A stretch of DNA of 64,000 bases, from contig NZ_JAJEJP010000002.1 of the NCBI RefSeq assembly GCF_021390495.1, positions 2,852,001 through 2,916,000 of the forward strand. The letters run 5' to 3'. The stretch is from Paraburkholderia sp. ZP32-5. GTDB taxonomy: Bacteria > Pseudomonadota > Gammaproteobacteria > Burkholderiales > Burkholderiaceae. Below are positions 24,457 through 31,859 of this stretch, in pieces (position 1 is the stretch's first letter; each line of letters begins with the position of its first letter). The notes beneath the pieces were generated by a model that did not search any database, was not told the origin of the DNA, and saw nothing but the letters and a program-made list of their open reading frames with translations. Position numbers and translations under genes: made by a program.

Positions 24457-26004
24457 TTACTCGGCGAGACTGCCAATAAACTGCCTGATATTGTCCAGCA
24501 CGGGGCGCTGATCGCCCGCGAAGGCCCAGTGATCCGCGCCGTCGAGTTCGACGAAGCGCGCGTGTGCGATGTGGCTGGCGAGATGCCGGCCAGCTCCGAT
24601 GCGAACCGCGCGATCGCCATGACGGTGAAGGACCAGGGTGGGTGCGGAAATGCGCGGCAAGAGATCTCGCACATCCATATCCCGCAACGCCTCGAGCACG
24701 CCTGTGAGCGCCCCCGGGCTCGATGCGGCCCGCAGCAAGCCCGCCCACCAGGCTCTCGCCTGCGGATCGTCGGACAGGCTCGGCGCGAATGTCTCGATGC
24801 CGGCAGGGCCGCCCCAGACGGCGACGAGTTGCTGTAGCCACATGTCGTACTGACCGGCCTGCAGCGCGTGCGAGTAGTCGAGCGCCGCGCTTCCCTTCGC
24901 CAACGAGGCGAACAGAATGAGGCCGGCCACTCGATCGGGGTGATCGACGGCAAATTGGATGCACGCCGGTCCGCCCTCGGACGCGCCGAACAGCACAACC
25001 CGGCGGCTGCCGGCGGCATCAAGTACGGTGCCGATGTCCTGCGCGGTCGCGCCGACACTGGGATTGAATCCGACCCGATCGGACAGCCCAATGCCGCGAC
25101 GATCGAGCAGGATCAGACGACCCATACCGGCGACAGAAGACAGGAACGCCCGGCAGCGGGGCTCCTCCCAAACCCGTTCGACGTGGGACACGAAACCGGG
25201 CAGCACCAGCACGTCCATGCGGCCGGCGCCATACGTCTGAAACGCGAGATGGACGCCGCCACCGCTGACATAGCGCGTCGGCGGCGCCTCGACAGGCATC
25301 GATGCGCCGGCGTTCAGCAGCGCGCGGGTTGCCGTTTCGGGCGCCACATCGAGTTCGTTGCGAAGGCGCTGTGTCAGAGCCTCGAAGTGGCGCTCGGCCG
25401 TGGCGCGATCTCCGGCGAGCAGCAGATTGCGGATCAGGTGTCGGCCATACACCTCGCTGAGCGGATCGAACTCGACGAGACGGCCGGCGTACACGGCCGC
25501 GTCTGCGTAGTCGCCCGCCGCATGCCTGTCGTGCACGACTCGTTCGAGCGCCTGGATCGCCCGTCCCCGCAAGGCCTCACGGCGAAAGAAAGCCCACTCG
25601 TCGAACTGCGGGCAGCTACCAGGCGTAAAGCCCGCGAGAAAGTCGCCGGGGTAAAGACGGCAAGCCCGCTCGAACTCGCCGCGGTCGCAGGCTTGCTCGA
25701 ACAGATGGGAATCCACTTGCAGGTCGATCGTTGCCGACCATCGAACCGTCGACCGGTCGATGGTGAGAACGTCATCGCCAAGCAAAAGCTGGAGGCGATG
25801 CAACAGGCGGCGCAGCCGCGCCCGTACCAGGTCTTCGGGGCTTTCCGGCCACAACATCGTGGCGATGGCTTCGCGCCCGACGGGGCCAGTTGCTTCGGCC
25901 ATGTAGATCAGCAGCGCCAGGCCTTTGCGCAAGGCCAACTGGCACAGCCGGTCGTCCCGACGGATCTCCGGAAATCCAAGCGTCCGCACGCTGAACAGAG
26001 CCAT
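24457..26004 (-). CDS. SARP/BTAD transcriptional regulator fused to an alpha/beta hydrolase
   Basis: The 515-residue protein joins three parts. Residues 1-95 are an OmpR/SARP-like winged helix (LGFPEIRRDDRLCQLALRKG, GREAIATMLWPESPEDLVRARLRRLLHRL). Residues 96-235 are a bacterial transcriptional activation (BTAD) helical repeat (YPGDFLAGF, LVEFDPLSEVYGRHLIRNLLLAGD). Residues 245-515 are a full alpha/beta hydrolase with an intact triad: Ser342 in GASEGG, Asp464 in HGDRAV, His492 in GADHWAF. The hydrolase part may sense a ligand or carry out a reaction linked to regulation. The gene is divergent from a FAD monooxygenase, with heptamer repeats between them. No ribosome site upstream is strong. 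Confidence 0.85.
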   Translation of the reverse strand: MALFSVRTLGFPEIRRDDRLCQLALRKGLALLIYMAEATGPVGREAIATMLWPESPEDLVRARLRRLLHRLQLLLGDDVLTIDRSTVRWSATIDLQVDSHLFEQACDRGEFERACRLYPGDFLAGFTPGSCPQFDEWAFFRREALRGRAIQALERVVHDRHAAGDYADAAVYAGRLVEFDPLSEVYGRHLIRNLLLAGDRATAERHFEALTQRLRNELDVAPETATRALLNAGASMPVEAPPTRYVSGGGVHLAFQTYGAGRMDVLVLPGFVSHVERVWEEPRCRAFLSSVAGMGRLILLDRRGIGLSDRVGFNPSVGATAQDIGTVLDAAGSRRVVLFGASEGGPACIQFAVDHPDRVAGLILFASLAKGSAALDYSHALQAGQYDMWLQQLVAVWGGPAGIETFAPSLSDDPQARAWWAGLLRAASSPGALTGVLEALRDMDVRDLLPRISAPTLVLHRHGDRAVRIGAGRHLASHIAHARFVELDGADHWAFAGDQRPVLDNIRQFIGSLAE

Positions 26005-26033
26005 GGCGAAGCGACCTTCAATGAATGCGTCCG

Positions 26034-26066
26034 GGGGACGCTCAGGGGACGAGGCAATCCTAGCAT
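26034..26066 (+). promoter_or_regulatory. Two GGGGACG heptamers at 11-bp spacing with a -10-like box
   Basis: GGGGACG occurs at 26034-26040 and 26045-26051, exactly 11 bp apart, and TAGCAT (a -10-like hexamer) follows at 26061. SARP regulators bind direct heptamers with 11-bp period just upstream of the -10 box. The site is in the divergent spacer between the SARP/BTAD fusion gene and the FAD monooxygenase gene, and reads toward the monooxygenase. Confidence 0.45.
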
Positions 26067-26122
26067 TCGCCGCAGACGATGGTCGGTCGACTCATCGCGA
26101 AGAATCGAACTGGAGGATTGCC

Positions 26123-27487
26123 ATGTCGAACCTGGGCAAGCATGCGATCGTAATTGGCGCCAGCATGGGCGGACTGCTGGCCGCCCGCGCACTCGCGGAT
26201 TTCTATACCACCGTCACCGTGCTCGAACGCGATGCGTTTCCGGCCGCGGACACTGCACGCAAGGGCGTGCCGCAGGGTCGCCACACTCATGGGCTGCTTG
26301 CGCGCGGCAGCGCGGTCATCGAGGAATTTTTCCCGGGATATAACGCCGAGGTGGTCGAGCGCAGCGGCGGCCTGATCGGGGATGTCGCCAACGATGTGAT
26401 CTGGATGGGCCGCAACGTCAGGCTGGCTAGCGGCGCGAGCGACCTGATCGGCCTGATCGCGAGCCGACCTGTGCTCGAAGGCCATCTGCGCCGACGGCTT
26501 CTCGCGTTGCCGAACGTGCGCGCGATCGAAAGCTGCGCGGTGCAGGGTCTTGCCACCGACTCCACTCGCAAGCGCGTAACGGGGGTGCGCGCATGTGTCG
26601 ATGGCAAGCCGGAGGAAACCATCGAAGCAGACCTTGTCGTTGATGCGACTGGCCGCGGCTCATCGACTGCGGCGTGGCTTGAAGCGCTCGGCTACGAAGC
26701 GCCTGCCAGCGAGAAGGTCGAGATTGGAATCTGCTACACGACCCGTACCTATCGACGTCGGCCGACCGACCTCGACGGCAGGCAAGGCATCGTCGTCGCC
26801 GGCAGTGCGCCCAACTGGCGCAGCGGCGTCATGCTTGCGCAGGAAAACGACAGCTGGATCATCAGTACAGGCGGCTTTCTTGGCGACGACGCACCCGACA
26901 ATGACGAGGGCTTTCTCGCTTATCTGGCGACGCTGCCGACCATGGAGATTCACGACGTAGCCGCGCGAGCGGAGCCGCTCACCGAATTCAGACGCTATCG
27001 CTATGCGTCCAGTCTGCGCCGGCGCTACGAGAAGCTCGCGCGCTTCCCCGACAACTACCTGGTTTTCGGCGATGCCATCTGCAGCTTTAACCCGGTCTAT
27101 GGGCAAGGTATGACGGTCGCGGCAGAAGAAGCACTGATGCTGCAGCAGTGCTTGCGCGCGGGCTCCGACGAGCTTGCGCGTCGATTCTTCGGAGCCGCCG
27201 CGAGGATCGTCGATATTCCGTGGGACATCGCAGTCGGCAACGACCTCCGCCATCCCAAAGTAAAGGGCGCACGGCCGCCGATGCAGCGTTTCATCAACTG
27301 GTACATCGGCAAGCTTCATGTCGCCGCTGCGAAGGACAGTACGCTGGCCGTATCGTTTCTGAAGGTCGTCAATCTGATGATCCCGCCTTCGTCGCTGCTC
27401 AGCCCCACAATCGCCTGGCGGGTCTGGCGGGGCAACCTGCCGACCGCGCTATCCGTATCCTCGTCCGCGGTCGAGCGAGCGACCTGA
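26123..27487 (+). CDS. FAD-dependent monooxygenase / oxidoreductase
   Basis: The 454-residue flavoprotein starts with a Rossmann FAD motif (AIVIGASMGGLLAARAL, residues 8-24, GxSxGG variant) ending in VLERD. It has GRHTHGLLARGS (the Arg/His region seen in this subgroup), the DATGRGSSTAAWL motif and the second FAD motif VFGDAICSFNPVYGQGMTVAAEEA. This is the group A (UbiH/PheA-like) monooxygenase layout, so it likely hydroxylates or oxidises an aromatic or lipophilic compound with NAD(P)H. The substrate is unknown. TGGAGG precedes the ATG. It is divergent from the SARP-hydrolase fusion, which probably activates it. Confidence 0.85.
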   Translation: MSNLGKHAIVIGASMGGLLAARALADFYTTVTVLERDAFPAADTARKGVPQGRHTHGLLARGSAVIEEFFPGYNAEVVERSGGLIGDVANDVIWMGRNVRLASGASDLIGLIASRPVLEGHLRRRLLALPNVRAIESCAVQGLATDSTRKRVTGVRACVDGKPEETIEADLVVDATGRGSSTAAWLEALGYEAPASEKVEIGICYTTRTYRRRPTDLDGRQGIVVAGSAPNWRSGVMLAQENDSWIISTGGFLGDDAPDNDEGFLAYLATLPTMEIHDVAARAEPLTEFRRYRYASSLRRRYEKLARFPDNYLVFGDAICSFNPVYGQGMTVAAEEALMLQQCLRAGSDELARRFFGAAARIVDIPWDIAVGNDLRHPKVKGARPPMQRFINWYIGKLHVAAAKDSTLAVSFLKVVNLMIPPSSLLSPTIAWRVWRGNLPTALSVSSSAVERAT

Positions 27488-27773
27488 CCACGAGAGTATC
27501 GAACACGTGTTTGCCGCGGGCCGACTTCCATTCGATATTCGTCGGCCACATGACGACACTTCGCCCATCCGCATTCCGCCGATAACGCGGAAACCCACGC
27601 CAGACAAGCTTTCCGTAAGGTGGCACGGACGCTGCATCAAGCAGCGTCCAGCCGTAGCACGACCCACGCATCAATCCAATCCGGATGGTCCGCACCGAAT
27701 GCACGCCTGGGCCTCATGTGTCGCGCCCCATTCGGGCCGATACGCGATCCATCACGCCTTTCTGGAGCACGCC

Positions 27774-27914
27774 GTGTTCATTCTGTTCATCCATCTATAC
27801 GAGTTGTTTGAAAAGGCACTTGACCGTGCCGAACACAGTCGTCGCGACGCGTATCTCGCGTCCGCCGCCGACATCGGCGAACTAGAACGCCGCATGCACG
27901 GGATGGAGATTTGA
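27774..27914 (+). CDS. DUF3563-family small protein (GTG start)
   Basis: The 46-residue protein has a hydrophobic start (VFILFIHLYELFEKAL) and the DUF3563 helix RRDAYLASAADIGELERRMHGME, which lines up with the protein at 14771-14953 (DAYLAEATDLYDLEFRMRKLD). I chose the GTG at 27774 because TGGAG lies six bases upstream and it puts the hydrophobic segment at the N-terminus, as in the first copy; longer in-frame starts at 27507 or 27699 add unrelated sequence. The 286 bases between the FAD monooxygenase and this gene hold no recognisable gene. Confidence 0.6.
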   Translation: MFILFIHLYELFEKALDRAEHSRRDAYLASAADIGELERRMHGMEI

Positions 27915-28063
27915 CCGCTGGGGTATGCGATCTCGAAGCGGACCGCCAACGATGCGAGCCGCGGAGACTATCGGGGCGCAACGACCTGATTCATTAATTA
28001 TCGGGGGTGGCCGCGACGCATGCGAAGCGCCGCGGCACTCAGTTCACTAGCAGAGGTAGCACA

Positions 28064-28516
28064 ATGAAACGCTCGACTATTGCCGCACGATTGCTCTTTG
28101 GAGCGTTGATGACCGTAGCGCTCGTGACCTTGGACCAGGTCACGCTGGCGGCCACCATGGGCGATGGTCCGGATGCCATCCGGATCGAAGCTGCGACAAC
28201 ACTTGGTGCTCCAGCAAAACATGAACAGGAAACGGCCAACGCGCATTCACCGCTCACGTTGCTCGTTCAGTCGCCTGCTGGCAGCACACTCCGGCTCACC
28301 TACATACAGGACGACGGCTGGACGTTCGACGACCGCGATGCCAGTCTCGAGCCGACCGAAGGACGCGTTACCCCGGCGGCGGTGTCGCCGCAGAAAGAAG
28401 ACACTATCAGCCATCCTCTAACGGTATTCATCGATGGGCCGAGCGGCTATACCTACGTCTGGCTACGCGACCAGGGTTGGAAGTTTGTCGGTCGGATCAC
28501 TAATCAAACAAAATAG
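28064..28516 (+). CDS. Exported protein with two internal repeats, unknown function
   Basis: The 150-residue protein has a signal peptide (MKRSTIAARLLFGALMTVAL and on to TLAA). The mature part holds two related ~27-residue units: SPLTLLVQSPAGSTLRLTYI (62-81, then QDDGWTF) and HPLTVFIDGPSGYTYVWLRD (117-136, then QGWKFVG). They share a P-L-T-hydrophobic-(D/S)-(S/G)-P-x-G pattern ending in D-x-G-W-x-F. I do not recognise the family. AGAGGT precedes the ATG. A cytochrome c gene follows 77 bases later on the same strand, so the two may work together in the periplasm. Confidence 0.65.
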   Translation: MKRSTIAARLLFGALMTVALVTLDQVTLAATMGDGPDAIRIEAATTLGAPAKHEQETANAHSPLTLLVQSPAGSTLRLTYIQDDGWTFDDRDASLEPTEGRVTPAAVSPQKEDTISHPLTVFIDGPSGYTYVWLRDQGWKFVGRITNQTK

Positions 28517-28593
28517 CGCCGCGCGAAGTGGAGTCTCTTAGCCATGCGAAGCCGACGCAACACCGGATTGCAGCACCGGTAAAGGACCGTGCA

Positions 28594-29010
28594 ATGGACA
28601 GCCACCATAGCGCGCGACTGTCGACACGGCGCTGGGCGGTGGCAGTCGTAGTCATGATTGCGGTTGCACGGCCGACAGTGGCCGATGATGTGAACGCCGG
28701 GCGTGCTGATCATCCGCAGACCAACGACGCCATCGTCAACGCCTGGCGTATCCTGCGCACCGTCGACTGTGCCCGCTGCCATGGCAAGGATTACGAGGGC
28801 CTGGCCGCGCCCTCGATCGTCGATTACGCGCGTACGCAGAGCCGCGACAGTTTTGTCCGGATGGTGCTTGACGGTGCCCTGTCTCGCGGGATGCCCGCGT
28901 ATCGCGACAACGCGTTGATTGCCGGACACATCGACGATATTTATCGGTACTTTCGCGGTCGTGCCGACGGCACGATCCGCGCCGATCCGCGTGCCGGTGT
29001 CGACAGGTGA
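28594..29010 (+). CDS. Periplasmic c-type cytochrome
   Basis: The 138-residue protein has a signal peptide (RWAVAVVVMIAVARPTVA at about 13-30), then one haem-binding CxxCH site (VDCARCHGKDYEG). The likely axial Met is in SRGMPAYRDN. AAPSIVDYARTQSRDSFVRMVLDG resembles the small cytochromes that accept electrons from PQQ- or molybdenum-dependent dehydrogenases, but no such dehydrogenase is adjacent. The start is the ATG at 28594 with AAAGGA upstream; an earlier ATG at 28528 would lengthen the N-terminus without need. Confidence 0.85.
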   Translation: MDSHHSARLSTRRWAVAVVVMIAVARPTVADDVNAGRADHPQTNDAIVNAWRILRTVDCARCHGKDYEGLAAPSIVDYARTQSRDSFVRMVLDGALSRGMPAYRDNALIAGHIDDIYRYFRGRADGTIRADPRAGVDR

Positions 29011-29075
29011 GCCGACGACGCATTGGCTCTGCCGGCTGCATCCGATTGCTTAGGTCGCGTGCTTACGTCGCGTAC

Positions 29076-29459
29076 TTACGTCGCGTATTGAGCAATCCCA
29101 TGGCCGAACGACCAGTTCTCCTTCTCGACCTCGACGAGATTGATGAACACGTCCTCCGGACGCACGCCTGGCGACTTGCCGAGTTCATCGACGATGCGCC
29201 GGTACAACGCCTTCTTCTGCTCCACCGTGCGCGTATTGCTCACGGTCAACTGGATCACGACGAAATCGTCGCCGCGCTCGATGTTCTGATACTGCCGGTC
29301 GTAAATCATGTTGTCGGGCGTGTGCTCGGTGATCAGCATGAACATGTCGTCCGCCGGCACATTGAAGGTGCCCACGAGCGAGCGCTGGATGCCGGCTGTC
29401 AGCGCCTGGCGATATTCGGTCGGCTTGCCGGCGCGCAATGAAATTCGGGTGAGCGGCAT
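29076..29459 (-). CDS. Tautomerase-superfamily protein
   Basis: The 127-residue protein begins MPLTRISLRAGKP, so after Met removal it would have the catalytic N-terminal Pro of the 4-oxalocrotonate tautomerase superfamily. The rest (TFNVPADDMFMLITEH, VQLTVSNTRTVEQKKALYRRIVDEL, PEDVFINLVEVEKENWSFGHG) fits the ~130-residue tautomerase group that includes malonate semialdehyde decarboxylase-like and cis-CaaD-like enzymes. AAGGAG precedes the ATG and rules out the longer start at 29492. It is divergent from a LysR gene, which likely controls it. Confidence 0.88.
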   Translation of the reverse strand: MPLTRISLRAGKPTEYRQALTAGIQRSLVGTFNVPADDMFMLITEHTPDNMIYDRQYQNIERGDDFVVIQLTVSNTRTVEQKKALYRRIVDELGKSPGVRPEDVFINLVEVEKENWSFGHGIAQYAT

Positions 29460-29556
29460 GATTGGCTCCTTGTTGCGTGTTGTGATGAACACAGATTAGG
29501 CGCGCCCAGTCATAATAAACAGACATGTTTGGCTATTTCATCCATATTCACTGGAA

Positions 29557-30408
29557 ATGAAAGTGCTCGATCTCGATGCGGTGCGGGCGTTCGTGCTCGT
29601 CGCCGATCTGCGTAGTTTCACGCGCGCCGCGGACGCGCTCGACACCACCCAGTCGGCGGTGAGCCTGAAACTGAAGCGGCTGGAAGCGCACCTGCGCAAG
29701 CAGTTGCTCGAACGCACGCCGCGCGTCGTGCGTCTGTCCGCCGACGGCAACGCGTTTCTCGGCGCGGCGCGCGAGCTGCTGAACGCGCACGAGCGCGCCC
29801 TGGGCGCGCTATCGGTGGAACGGCGGCGGCTCGTGCTCGGGCTCAGCGAGTATGTCGCCGGGCCCGACCTGCCGCAGTTGCTCGGCCGGCTCAATGCACA
29901 CGATCCGGGTCTCGTGATCGAGCTGCATATGGGCTCGTCGGCGACGCTGCTCGCGCAGTTCGACGAACGGCGGCTCGATGCGGCGATCGTCCGCTATGGC
30001 GTCGATGAGCCGCCGCGAGGCGACGCGCAGGAGTTGTTCAGCGAGCCGCTCGGCTGGCTTGCGACGCCCGCATGGCTGCCGCGAGTCGGTGAGCCGCTGC
30101 CGCTCGCGCTGCTGACTGCGCCGTGCAACGTGCGCGAGGTGGCGCTGCGCACGCTGACGGCGGCGGGAATTGCGTGGCAGGAGGTGTTTGTCGGCGGGGG
30201 CATGGCGGCGGTCGGCGCGGCGGTGGCGGCGGGACTCGCCGTTTCGCCGCTCGCGCGCCGGGTCGCGCCGCGCGGGCTGATCGACGTCGGCGAGCGGCTT
30301 GGCTTGCCGGCGCTGCCGGAATCGCGCGTGACGCTGCACTCGCGCGTGCGCGAGCCGCGCTCGGCGGAGACGTTGCGGTTGCTGGCGAATGGTTTGGCGG
30401 CGGGGTGA
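29557..30408 (+). CDS. LysR-family transcriptional regulator
   Basis: The 283-residue protein has a LysR winged helix at residues 4-62 (LDAVRAFVLVADLRSFTRAADALDTTQSAVSLKLKRLE) and an effector-binding domain with VIELHMGSSATLLAQFDE. It is divergent from the tautomerase gene, 97 bases between the start codons, and is its probable regulator. ATTTC and GAAAT arms (29535-29539 and 29554-29558) form an inverted repeat ending on the start codon, a possible autoregulatory site. The 3' part is extremely GC-rich. Confidence 0.88.
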   Translation: MKVLDLDAVRAFVLVADLRSFTRAADALDTTQSAVSLKLKRLEAHLRKQLLERTPRVVRLSADGNAFLGAARELLNAHERALGALSVERRRLVLGLSEYVAGPDLPQLLGRLNAHDPGLVIELHMGSSATLLAQFDERRLDAAIVRYGVDEPPRGDAQELFSEPLGWLATPAWLPRVGEPLPLALLTAPCNVREVALRTLTAAGIAWQEVFVGGGMAAVGAAVAAGLAVSPLARRVAPRGLIDVGERLGLPALPESRVTLHSRVREPRSAETLRLLANGLAAG

Positions 30409-30497
30409 TGCGGGGGGTGGGGCGCCGCTGCGAGCTATGGTCGGATGGACAGTAGCGTGGCGCTTCGGCTGCGACAACCGGTGCAATCACTGAATGG

Positions 30498-30545
30498 ATG
30501 ATCGGCGGTGGCGAGCCGCTACGAACGAGCCGTGTTCGGACTGGC
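30498..30545. repeat. Truncated copy of the 3' end of the neighbouring exported-protein gene
   Basis: This stretch repeats, with small indels, bases 30596-30640, the last ~14 codons of the gene at 30589-31293 (minus). Both share ATGATCGGCGG and then CGAGCCGCTACGA, 98 bp apart. It has no intact reading frame of its own, so it is a remnant of a local duplication. Confidence 0.65.
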
Positions 30546-30588
30546 CGCGACGTGGCGCTTCCACCGCCGCAGCCCCGCCCGGTCACAC

Positions 30589-31293
30589 TCAGTGAATGAT
30601 CGGCGGCATCGAGCCGCTACGAGCCGTGGCCGGACTAACCGGATTGGTCGGATTGGTGGAAGCCCCCATCGGAGCGATGTTGCCGACGTTAGCGGATTGA
30701 GCTGGCGACGTCGGCACAGCCGGCGCAACCGGCGCAGCAGGCGCGCTCGACACTGCCGGTCGGGAGACCGCCGGCTTCGCCGCCTTGATCACGTGCGCCC
30801 GCGCGGTATGGCCCGGCGCGAAGTTAGCGCGCATGACCTTGCCCTGCGCCGGTTTCGCGTGAACAAGCTGGGCATGCGCCTGTGTGTGCGGCTTCGATCC
30901 CTGAGCGGTCAGAGTGCCATGTGTATGGATCTTGCCGGTGGCTGCCGTGCGCATACTGCCCTTCGTGCCACCTTTCACGCTTCCGTTCGCGGCGACTTTC
31001 TTCGCGCCGCCGCCATGCGCCGCGCCACTCGCCGCGACATGAGACGCCCCATGCCGGACGCCCGCCGCCTGCTTCACATGCGCGCCAGATCCAGCCTTGA
31101 TGCCAGCCTTAGTGCCAGTGCCCTTGCCACCCTTACCCGCCTTCACCTTCACCGCGGCCGGCCTGTTCCGCGTCGCCTTCGCGACATGCCCGGTCGCCTC
31201 CGGCGGATTCCACACTTCCGCATACCCTGCCGCCAAAGCCGCTCCCGACATACACCACACGGCCAGCGCCGCTGCCACTGCTCGAACCCGCAT
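30589..31293 (-). CDS. Basic, low-complexity exported protein, unknown function
   Basis: The 234-residue protein has a signal peptide (MRVRAVAAALAVWCMSGAALA, cleavage before AGYAEVW). The mature protein is almost entirely Ala, Gly, Lys, His, Thr and Pro. Residues ~35-165 are strongly basic and His-rich (KVKAGKGGKGTGTKAGIKAG and similar runs). The last ~60 residues are Pro/Ala/Ser-rich and end SGSMPPIIH. It is likely disordered and could bind polyanions, metals or the cell wall. I recognise no family. A partial duplicate of its 3' end lies just downstream, which suggests local slippage. Confidence 0.65.
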   Translation of the reverse strand: MRVRAVAAALAVWCMSGAALAAGYAEVWNPPEATGHVAKATRNRPAAVKVKAGKGGKGTGTKAGIKAGSGAHVKQAAGVRHGASHVAASGAAHGGGAKKVAANGSVKGGTKGSMRTAATGKIHTHGTLTAQGSKPHTQAHAQLVHAKPAQGKVMRANFAPGHTARAHVIKAAKPAVSRPAVSSAPAAPVAPAVPTSPAQSANVGNIAPMGASTNPTNPVSPATARSGSMPPIIH

Positions 31294-31421
31294 CTGCTGC
31301 CTCTCCCGATCGACTGCTACCTAGAACGCCCAATCCCAAACGAGCCAGGATTATATTCTCTTGCAAAAATCCACATTTAGACTAATATCAACAACAAGTA
31401 CACATAGGGACTTATCCGCTC

Positions 31422-31859
31422 ATGGCTCACGCTGCCCGACTTACCCCGCCCGAGGCGCCGCTACGACGGCCGGCTTCGGAACCGTCCGTGACGGAGATGT
31501 CCGCGGCGGGTCTGCGCGCATTCTTCAACATCGCGCGCGACTGGGACTTGAACGCCGACGAGCAGATCGTGCTGCTCGGCTCGCCGGGCCGCTCCACCTT
31601 TTTCAAATGGAAGGCGTCGCCGCAAACGGCGCGTCTCGGCCGCGACACGCTGGAACGGCTGTCGCTACTGCTTGGCATCTACAAGGCGCTGCAGATCCTG
31701 CTGCCGCAACCCAACTCCGCCGATAACTGGATCAAGCGCCCCAACAGCGCGCCGCCGTTCGGCGGCCGCCGCGCGCTGGACCGCATGCTGGCGGGCAACA
31801 TCAGCGATCTCGTGGCCGTGCGCCAGTATCTCGACGCGATGCGAGGCGGCTGGGCGTGA
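31422..31859 (+). CDS. Xre/MbcA/ParS-family antitoxin (DUF2384)
   Basis: The 145-residue protein has an N-terminal Xre-like helix-turn-helix (AFFNIARDWDLNADEQIVLLGSPGRSTFFKWK, about 30-61). A C-terminal DUF2384-type toxin-binding part follows: LERLSLLLGIYKALQILLP, then NSAPPFGGRRALDRMLAGNISDLVAVRQYLDAMRGG. The W-I-x-x-P-N-x-x-P-P-F-G-G-R segment is diagnostic for this antitoxin family. It should neutralise the RES toxin and repress the pair's promoter. An in-frame start at 31361 is possible but less likely. Its stop overlaps the toxin start by three bases within GTGA. Confidence 0.88.
   Translation: MAHAARLTPPEAPLRRPASEPSVTEMSAAGLRAFFNIARDWDLNADEQIVLLGSPGRSTFFKWKASPQTARLGRDTLERLSLLLGIYKALQILLPQPNSADNWIKRPNSAPPFGGRRALDRMLAGNISDLVAVRQYLDAMRGGWA

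Noticed and set aside
25925..26122. Upstream extension of the FAD monooxygenase
   Set aside because: It would overlap the divergent regulator gene and its control region; the ATG at 26123 has TGGAGG and places the FAD motif at the normal distance.
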